Source: Symbiodinium natans (Eukaryota > Sar > Dinophyceae > Suessiales > Symbiodiniaceae). Taken from it: a DNA stretch of 64,000 nucleotides. Numbering within the stretch: position 1 is the first letter of the stretch; the number at the start of each line of letters is the position of its first letter. The notes under the pieces are model-generated. The model did not search any database. It saw only the letters and a program-made list of their open reading frames with translations, and was not told the origin of the DNA. Position numbers and translations under genes: made by a program. The DNA lies in NCBI GenBank assembly GCA_905221605.1, contig CAJNDS010002079.1, positions 731,001 to 795,000 on the forward strand, in the 5' to 3' direction. Shown here piece after piece: positions 50,701 through 60,752 of the stretch.

Positions 50701-53700
50701 TTAGGGTTTAGGGTTTAGGGTTTAGGGTTTAGGGTTTAGGGTTTAGGGTTTAGGCTCCGACAAAGTGGGCCAAGGTATGGCACAGAGCGCTTCATCGACG
50801 GCCCGGCAACGATGAAGGGCGGCATCGTCTATTCGTACCCTGGGCTTGAAGGGTTTAGGGTTTAGGGTTTAGGGTTTAGGGGTTTAGGGATTTAGGGTTT
50901 AGGGTTTAGGGGTTTAGGGTTTGAGGGTTTAGGGGTTTTGGGTTTAGGGTTTAGGCTTTAGGATTTAGAGTTTAGGGTTTAGGGTTTAGGGTGTAGGTTA
51001 AGTTCGGCGTCTCTTTTTTGTGGGCGGGGAGGGGTGGGATGAGGAGCGGGGGAAGGGGCCGCATTTCAGCTGTCGCGCAGCCTTGGTTACAGAATCTTCC
51101 GCAGGATGTCTTCAGATGCTCATAAACCTGTAGGGGTAATACGGTATTGCCCAAAATAGGGGTACACCTTTTATACCCCAAATAGAGTAGAATCCCCTTA
51201 AAGGGACCCCAAAAGGGGTATCCCTATTTTCGGAAACCCCTATACGACATCTCCCTTTGGGATTGCGGTTAAGGGTGCGGTGGGGGGGGGGGGGGGGGGG
51301 AAGACATGGCTTAGTGTTTGCGGGTTTGAGGGTTGAGGGGCTCGGGGTCACCGTCTTTTGAGGGTTTAGGGTTTAGGGGTTAGGGTTTAGGGTTTAGGGT
51401 TTAGGGTTTAGGGTTTAGGGTTTAGGGTTTAGGGTTTAGGGTTTAGGGTTTAGGGTTTAGGGGTCATTGCCTTCAATCAAGGCGCTGAAGGCCCAGAGGG
51501 TCAGCGACTGAACCTTTAGACCAAATACGCCCTGTAAAACCTCCAAACCGTTAAGCCCTATAAGCCAACCCTTATAGAGACCCTGTAAAGACCCTACAAC
51601 GCCCTATCAACCATCTGAGCCCTCAAGCCCAGGTACTAATGGTAAACCCTACAACTAAACCCTATCAATTACACCCCAGAAACCCAAAGTTTGAACCCGT
51701 TAAGCCTTATGAGCCCTCTAAACCCTATCATTAAACTCTACAAAGCCTCTGAGCCCTACAACCCAGGTGTCTAAACCCTAAACCCTAAACCCTAAACCCT
51801 AAACCCTAAACCCTAAACCCTAAACCCTAAACCCTAAACCCTAAACCCTAAACCCTAATTAAGCGCACCTATACACCCAGGTACTACTGGTACATGTTCA
51901 CCGCCTTCGTGTACGACCAGCCCAAGTACGCGGATGGCTTCGCCCTGGCCTACGCCGAAGAGCGGAGCATGATCGACGTGTTTGAGCCGGCCCCTGGGTG
52001 TGGGGTTTAGGGTTTAGGGTTTGGGGTTTGGGGTTTAGGGTTTAGGGTTTGGGGTTTAGGGTTTAGGGGGTTCAGGGTTTCGGGTGTAGGGTTTCCATGA
52101 AGCCCGCAAGCTTGCTACGAATTAGTATCTTAGTCTTATAGAATCTAGGTACAGGACTTTTGGGTATGTCATGTTGTGCTTTCCCTGTTTACGAGGACCT
52201 GTTGCAGTGTTGTGTTTTTCTCTGGGGGTTTCAGCTAGTAGGCTTGCAATCGCATCAACGCATGGCCTTGCCAGGCCCGAAAGTGAATAATCCGTACGCC
52301 TTGCCTCAACCCTAACCCCTAAAACCCTAAAACCCTAAAACCCTAAAACCCTAAAACCCTAAAACCCTAAAACCCTAAAACCCTAAAACCCTAAAACCCT
52401 AAAACCCTAAAACCCTAAACCCTAAGCCTAAAACCCTACAACCCTAAATAAACCCCTATTCAAAACCCCAACTTGGTAGCCCAGCGGGGCCCTTTACCCT
52501 TTTTTCTTTTGGTTCGAGGTTCCCTTCTAAAGTACCCAACCCCCCAAAAAAGGGTACCTTTTTTTTTTCTAATATATGGTTTCTAGGCCACCAAGCCAAA
52601 CCCTAAGCCCCAAAAATCCGAGAATTTTCCGAGCCGAAGCAGCCGAGGCCAGTGGGCGGCATGAGTATTCCATGTGGAACTTCTGCAACAACCACGACAA
52701 CTGGCGCCTGCAGAGCATGACCAGCGCCTTGCCTTTTTGCAATTCTGATACACGCTAAGCCCTACACCGTACACCCCAAACCACCCTAAACCGGGCAGTT
52801 TCAAACTCGGTGGTTTAGGGTTTCGGCTTCGAGGGGGCCCCTATAAGCCCCCAAACCTTCAAACCAAGCCCAACATCGGGTTTCGGCGTTTCGGGCTTGG
52901 GGATGTAGGGTGAAGATGGGCATCGGGCTTAGGAATAAGGGGCAAGGATACAAGACTGACAACCCGCCAAGTTGATTTTTTTTGTTTTCGCGCTTTCTTG
53001 GGGCCCGGCCGGACACCCACAGGTTGGGTGTTGGATGCTTATACTTGGTACCCCAGTGGTACCCTTTTCCCTTTTTGGGGGGCTCAAGGTTCCTTGTGAG
53101 TAACCACTTAGAAAAGGGTGCCCGTATTATAAGATGGTTACTGGGCTACTAAGTTTATCATAGGGTAGTTTTATGGTCCCCATAAATGGGCCCTTCAAAG
53201 GGACCCTTTATCTCCCCAAGGGCCTTTCTTTCAGAACCCTTGAAAGAGGGTAAGGGACCATAGGGACCATGCAACTACCCTTTGATTTTTTTTGTAAGCT
53301 TAAGGTAGCAGAAAGGGTTCAGGGCTGAGGGGCCTCAAAACACCTAACCTTGGTGCTTGCGGGGCTTAGGGCAGGGGACCCCGCAAACCACACATCCACA
53401 GCAAGGGGCCATAAGGGACGTTTACGGCCGACCAGTGACCCTTCCGAATCCTAAACTTAAAACCCGGAACTTCAGGAAGCGGTTAGGGAATTGAGGATTT
53501 AGGGTTACTAGGGATTTGCGTTCTTAGGGTTTCGGGTTATTCGGGTTTTTTGGGTTCTTAGGGTTCAGGGATGATTCGTGTTTTGAGCGAAGTTTAGGGT
53601 ACATTCCCCAGTTGGAGCCACGGTTTCCCCCTCCCCCTCCCCCCCCGCTTTCTCAGGCACTCGGCACCTGCGTGTCTGCCTGGTGATCATCACATTCTGG

Positions 53701-56700
53701 CCGGGGCTGCCCCTGCACTACGCTGGCGATGAACAGAGCCAGGGCTTGGATCTTCTTTTTTTGTTGGTTTAGGGTTTAGGGTGTAGGGTTTAGGGCCTAG
53801 GGTTTAAGGGTTAAGGGTTTAGGGTTTAGGGGGGGGGTAAGGGGAAACCCTAAAGCTTTCGCGATGGTAGATGCAAGTTTGGAAACCTGTGCCAAGGCTT
53901 CTCATCGGTCTGCGGATTCGGTTCTTGTCCTATGGGTTTTGGCGCACAGTCTTCTCTGCTATCCTGACTCAAATCCCCCTAAACGCACCGCACACATGAG
54001 CCTAACGAACCTTCAATGAAGGGATGCTCCTTGATGATGCCGATCGAGGAGGAGAAAGACGAGACTCCGATGCTTGAACTTCTCGGGCGCCAGGAAACTT
54101 CAAGGCCCACATGCGTGGACTTCCTGGCCCAGATCTGCTGACGGTGGCCCGAAACCCTATATACCCTGAACCCCAAAAGCCCCTACACCCTAACCAAATA
54201 CCTTAAACCCTGAATTCCTCAAACCCCCAATACCTTCAACCCTAGACACCTTAAGCCTTAAATACCTTAGACCTTCAACCCTGGAAACCTTAAGCCTAAA
54301 ATACCTTAAACCCTCAACCCTAGACACCTTAAGCCTTAAATACCTTCGACCCGAAAATAACTTAAGCCCTAAAAGCCCACTGTGGGAGCCAACCAGGGTC
54401 CTGATTTTCATCATTGAAAACGGTTTAGGGTTTAGGGTTTAGGGTGTTCCAAAGTGCCGCGGTCCCGACCCGCGCCAGGGAGTGGTGGCGGGTCGGGCCG
54501 CCTCGGTGCAGCGGATCCCACCCCAACCACCCAAACTACCGCCTTTTTCGGGTTTAGAGCGGTCTACCCCCCAGCCCCCTATCAAGGGGGCTTTCACCTC
54601 CACTCTCCCCGATGGCCGGGATGGGACGTACTGCTGCTGTTGCTTGAGCCTACACTGTCCTGGATCCAAACTACTGTGTTTAAGACACCCTCAAGGCCAT
54701 ACCCTGGCGGTCCGCCGACGTGGCTACCTTGTCCTTTGCCATCGGACGTGGTAACCTAGTCCTTTATGAACTCTGGGATTTCCAATACCTTTAGAAGATG
54801 AACATCGGAGGTTTTGCAGAGTTTCACGTCATATTTCCGACTTCGGCGCTGATTTCTTCAAGCCAGATCGATCTCTGCATCGGTTGTAGGTGCTGTCTGA
54901 TTCCCACCAAGCAAAGCAGAACAAACAATAGCTGTAGCTGCTGTCCTTGCGATAGTGGTGACATTGGTGCTCTGCAGGCCTGGTAGGCTCCAGGCACATG
55001 TCGGTAGTTTGCTCCGATGCTTACAGTTGGACCTGTGGGCTCACAAGCAATCGCCCGTATATTTTCCATACTTGAGCCATGTGCTTTGATTTTTGATGCA
55101 ACAACTTCAAACAAAGGAAATCGCGATCGTTCATAGCTGGGCATTAGAAAAGATGTGTGCACCAACCCGACACGAACAATTGAACGCAACTTAACTGACT
55201 CATAGGAAGCGCGGTCCTGAAAAGCAAGGTCTTTGCACATGTTCCCTAAACAAACAGGTGCTGGCATGCAGAAGGCAATGCCAGAAATACTCCACACAGA
55301 CACACATCAGAACGTTCCTAGACGTTAACGTACCTTGGATAGCGCTCTTGAGATTTTTGCACGCTTCAGCAGTGACATCAGATGTATCGAGCAAGCAAAG
55401 GAGAAGAAACTTTCCAACAAGCACACGTCAGGAAAAGGTCGTTCGGACGAGGTTGCTGAGACAAGTCACGGTCAAATAAGAACTTCACGACACACCCACC
55501 TCTGCTTTTCAGGGGTCGGACTGTGCAGCTGGCTTGGGGTTGAGTGTTGGCAGGGAAAAGCTGGCAAAAACACGGAGCCGCGATGTTATTCCGCGAAAGA
55601 TGAGTTAACAGGAAAAAACGCGCGTGAAAATCGCGTGAGAACCCCGTGAGAACCCCGTGAGAACCGCGTGAGAACCCCGTGAAACGACCGTGAATACCCA
55701 CTTTTTCGGTGAATCGCTCGAGCATGTACAAAATCGCTGCTTCTCTTCTTGGATTCTGAAAAATCATCCTTTTTTTGGAGCTTGTTGCTGTTTACTTGCA
55801 ATTTGAGAGTGCAGGAGACATGTATGGGCCCACGCACCCCTCCCCCTTCCCCCCAAAGCCCCCCACCCCCCCGGTACCCCCCCATCCCCCACAAAAAGGC
55901 CTCTTCTGGCCCAGACCCCCATTCAGATGAGGGCTCATCTTGAGTGGTTCGAGGGGAGGTTAGCAAAATTCGGTTTTTTTGCTTTGGAATTCGTGCCTTG
56001 GTGATCGCGCCCCCTGTTGGCTCCTGCAGGTAGGCAGTGGGACTCCAGCAGAACCCTGCGCAGGAAATTGCCCGAGGTTTTTCCATTTTTGCTGAGCAAC
56101 CCTGTGAACAACTCACTTTGTGGAGGGAGTGGGCAAAAACAACATGTTCAGAATTAATTGTAGTCATTCCCCCACCTCCCCCCACAAACTCGTAAAATCC
56201 CACAATCCAATGCGTTTGGGGGTACTGTATTTTGGGTTCTTGGCTTTACACAAAGGGTTCGCCGGGGATGTTTTGAATCTGGGGCATGCAAAGTGTGAGG
56301 TAGCGAGGACCCCAGTTATCAATGTCCGATTAATCATGATTGAGCGAATGTGCAAGCGTGCAGAGAGGTCGTGACACAGTGTTAGAGCACCATGCACACG
56401 CTGAATCCAGGCAAACAAGATCGAAACTCACAAAGACTGACGTCTCTCTAAGCCTGCACACATATTCACCAAGCCCCGTATAATGCATTTATATATATAT
56501 ATATATACATACATATATTCTCTATCTCTCGACGACTGCAGTGCATATTTCTCAGGAAATAAGGCTTCCAAGCTTCCTTGTTGATGATTTCCTTTGCTGC
56601 CTCCCTACCCTGTCAACTTTCTTATATTGCGGGGTCAGGGCTTTCGTGGTCTTTCCCTTCCTCCCGTGGCTACCTTGTCCTTTGGACGTCCAGGGATAGC

Positions 56701-58007
56701 TAAGCCCCGTGTCGGTTTTTCCAACCCGAGCCATGTTGGTCGCAGGACTCCGGAATAACCCAGATGAGATGGAGGGAGTGCGGCGGGGGCAACCCTGGCA
56801 GGCGCAACCCTGGTGGGGGCAACCCTGGCAAGGGCAACGTTGCCGGCACCCTGGCAGAATAATTGTACTTTGGCAGGGAGCTTGTGGTTCCTTCATAGAG
56901 AAGGACGACGAAGCCTCGCAAGCGCGCAAGGAGGACAGGTGGTCTGGGAGGGCCGTCACGGAGAATTTGCACAAGTAGGCGACATGCGCCGGGGTTGGGG
57001 CAACCTTGGCGGGGGCAACGACCTCTTTAGAGCAATCTTGCAAATGAGACCCTGGCGGGGGCAACCCTGAGGGGGACAACATGGGACAACCCTCACAAGG
57101 GCAACCCTGGCTGGGACAACCCTGGCGGGGGCAACCCTGGCAGGGGCAACCCTGCCAAGGCAAATGTGGTGCGCAACTCTGGCGGGGGCAACCCTGTCAC
57201 CCTGGCGAGGGCAACCCTGCAGAGCGATGCTGGAAAGTTGGAAAGGAATTTTGGGCGCAACTGGCAGGGCAACCCTGGCGGAGGACAACCCTGACGGGGG
57301 CAACCCTGCCGTGGGCAACCCTGTGGTGGGGGCAACCCTGGTGGGGCAACCCTGGTGGGGGGGGGCAACCCTGGCGGGGCGGCGGGGGCAACCCTGCCGG
57401 GGGAGGGGGCCCCTATCAAGGGGGCTTTCGCCTCAACTCTCCCCGATGGCCGGGGTGGGACGTACTGCTGCTGTTGCTTGAGCCTACACTGTCCTGGATC
57501 CAAACTACTGTGTTTAAGACACCCTCAAGGCCATAGCTAAAGCCAGGGCAAGCTCCCTGTCGGTTTTTCCAAGGTCGCAGGACTCCGGAATAACCCGGAT
57601 GAGATGGAGGGAATGCGGCGGGAAACAACCCTGGCAGGCGCAACCCTGGCGGGGGCAACCCCGGCGAGGGCAACATTGCCGGCACCCTGGCAGAATAATA
57701 GAGTACTTTGGCAGGGAGCTTGCGGTTCCTTCATAGAGAAGGACGACGAAGCCTTGCAAGCGCGCAAGGAGGACCACTGGGGAACGGCGAGACTCCAGCT
57801 TGAACAAGAATAGCTCAGTGCAGACATGCTGCCTAAGTAGAGAAAAGAACCGGTTGCTGCTTCCCGTGTTTGCTCTCTATGTCTGACTCTCTGACTCTTT
57901 GACTGTCTCTGTCTCTGTCTCTGTCTCTGTCTCTGTCTCTGTCTCTGTCTCTGTCTCTGTCTCTGTCTCTGTCTCTGTCTCTGTCTCTGTCTCTGTCTCT
58001 GTCTCTG

Positions 58008-58064
<57 letters not shown>

Positions 58065-60447
58065 CTCTCTTTTTCTTCCTCTCGCTTTGCCTCTCTTCTC
58101 TCTTTCCTCCTTCCCCTGCGTCTCATCTGCCGATCTTTCTGGCATGCACAACAGCACACGCAATGCAGATCTTTTCCGCAGGCGCGAGAGCAATCCATTC
58201 ACAATAGCTGCGCTGGCGCGTAGGAGCCTCACCTATACTCAGATTCAAAAGGAAGCGCCGGGTAGTTCCTGCCATCTCTATACAGGCGTCGGTGCATGGC
58301 CAGCGCACAGCGCTGTCGAGACCGGTGCGAGATGCACATGGCAGTCGTCTACCGCTGGTCGTCGGCGCCAGTCGCCAGAGCGGCCATGTCACGGCGTGTC
58401 CGAGGAGTCTGCGTCACAGTGCGCCTTGAACACCAGCCAGGCCAGGGTGTATGCAGCGGAGCAGTAGGTGGTCCACGTTGGAGCTTTGCGCTTCTCGAAT
58501 TTCTGAAGGGATGGCAGGGCGAAGAGTTGCAAGGTTTCCTCCTTGAACAGGGCCAGGAAGGCACGGACCGCGTCCTTCTTTGGTTCCCGAGTCTGGTACT
58601 TCTCGGCAAACTCCAAAGTCCGCTCATAGTTGCGAAGGACAGCTTCCTTGGACCAAACCGCTTTCAGCAGTTCTGCGCGGGCTTCGTCGACCTCGTCTTC
58701 GGTAGTCCATTTGGCTCGATCCGGCTCAGGCAGAGTACCTACCTGCATGCGGTCCCAGACATCTTTCTCAGGTAGGAGCAGCACCTTGCTCTTGCCCTTG
58801 CTGGAGTCTTCGTGGATAGCAGCTTGGATCCAGGCCAGGCGGGCCTCGCGCACCATCTCAGTAATGTGCTTGGAGACGCGCTCAGCGTTGGCTTGCAGGA
58901 CGTCATCTTCCGCCGTGGATCGCAAGCCAGCACGTTCGAGAACCAGGGTCTGAACCTCGACAGGCAAACACTTGAGCAGCCCGATTTTGTCTTTGACAGC
59001 CAACTCAGCACTATCGGCTGCCGTGGCCAGCTCTTGAGCTTTGGTTTCAAAGGCTTGAATCTCTGCCAGCGGCCAAATGTCCCGAAAGGGCGGCAGCACA
59101 GCGACTGCAGCAGGGACGGCTTCCGCCGATGTGCTGTCACTGCCATGCTCGACCTTCCGCTGCTTCTGGCGAACGCTGCGACTTGGCGAGTCGCTGGAAG
59201 AGGAGGTCTTCTTTGTATGGCGGCGGGCCCGTTTTGCCTTGGGATCCGAAGCATCGCGTCCCTTTGCCTTCTTCTCCGTCTTGCGATGCTTCTTGTGCTT
59301 GACCTCGTTGCTTTTCTTGTGCGCCCGGGCGTTCTTCTTCTTCTTCTTCTTGCCACTGAGCGCCGAGCTCGAGTCCGTGGAAATGGAGTCAGAGTCATTG
59401 ACAGAAAGTGGCGTCGAGGAGGAACTCCCTGCAGCTTCGGCGTCCAACTGGCCGAAAGTGCGCTCGCGGCGCATATTCTTTTTCTCGTCCGCCTTGATGC
59501 CGTGAGCAAGGGCCTTGAACAGCCGATCTTCCTCTTTGGGATGCGCAAGCCAAGCTTGTACATGCTTGGTCTGCTTCTTGACTTCCGGAACCTTGCTTGC
59601 CCACCAGCGAATGTCTTCAGAGATTGCCGCCAATTCCAACAGCGCCACAAGACCGGTGTACACGGCCGCAGCAGCTTCGGCAGCCTCAGCGATCACTGTG
59701 CCCTGGTCTCGTGCAGCTTTCTGGATCTGCTTGAAATAGACCTTGCACATTTCCTGCGAGGCGCCGCTGTCTCGCTCGACGTCTCTGTTCAGGTTGAAAT
59801 ATCGGACCGCTTCATTGAGGGATTCTTTCTCGAGCATTGCTTGGATTTGCGGCAGGGATGAGGCCAGTTTCGGGGCAAAGAGCGCCGCGGAATCCAGCGA
59901 TGCAGAGGACAAGTTCAGTCCCATCAAGGGTCGGCGCAACAGTTCACTGTAATCGCCGTCCAGGATCTTCCTCAGGTGCTCCGTGGTCAGGCGAGATGCA
60001 GGGTCGAACAGGGGCCTGCCTTGATTGTCTGGGTACGACCGAAGTTCCCACTTGCGCAGGAACTTATAGAGGTCGACGCGCGTGATGTACTGAGATTTCT
60101 CCCCAGCTTCGCCCTTGCCCTTTCCACGGACGCTTCCACGACCGCGACCCATGGCACGAGCAGAGCTGAGCTCACGCCGAACTTTTCGTGTGTGTGCGAA
60201 ATCTCGAGCCACACGGGCGGCACAATAAGCGTGTTACTGCAGAAGCACAAGTCATCAGGACAATCCAAACATGCGGGAACTTTCCTACACCGGCCTACGT
60301 CATGCAGATGACAGGGGGCAGGTTATAGTCAGCAGAGAAAAGTATATATATATATATACAGACACGGCAATCAATCTCTCTCTCTCTCTCTATGTATATA
60401 TTGTATGTTATATGCTAATATAACTGTATATATATGTATATATATAT

Positions 60448-60502
<55 letters not shown>

Positions 60503-60661
60503 TATCTGTATATATGTACACAAAGACCTGGGCCACAAAACACCGACCGCTCGAAAAACAGGCAAACATGCAAACATGTTCTAAAGTGGCGGCCGCTGGA
60601 AATCTAGGCGCATGCAGATTTACACCACGCCGGGCATTTCGCCGGGCATTTATAAGCACAC

Positions 60662-60704
<43 letters not shown>

Positions 60705-60706
60705 TC

Positions 60707-60752
<46 letters not shown>

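Larger units (their letters stand above)
54720..56683. repeat. 18-bp direct repeats bracketing about 1.9 kb
   Basis: GTGGCTACCTTGTCCTTT occurs at 54,720-54,737 and again at 56,666-56,683. The interval holds nested gene B. Could be a target-site duplication or part of a larger duplicated unit. Confidence 0.7.

Noticed and set aside
57537-58232. 231-codon Arg/Gln-rich ORF and VSVSVS ORF
   Set aside because: Translations of the CTCTGT hexanucleotide array.
58739-59861. ORFs of 303 and 349 codons overlapping nested gene C
   Set aside because: Alternative-frame shadows of the 607-codon ORF, which has better composition and a coherent domain layout.
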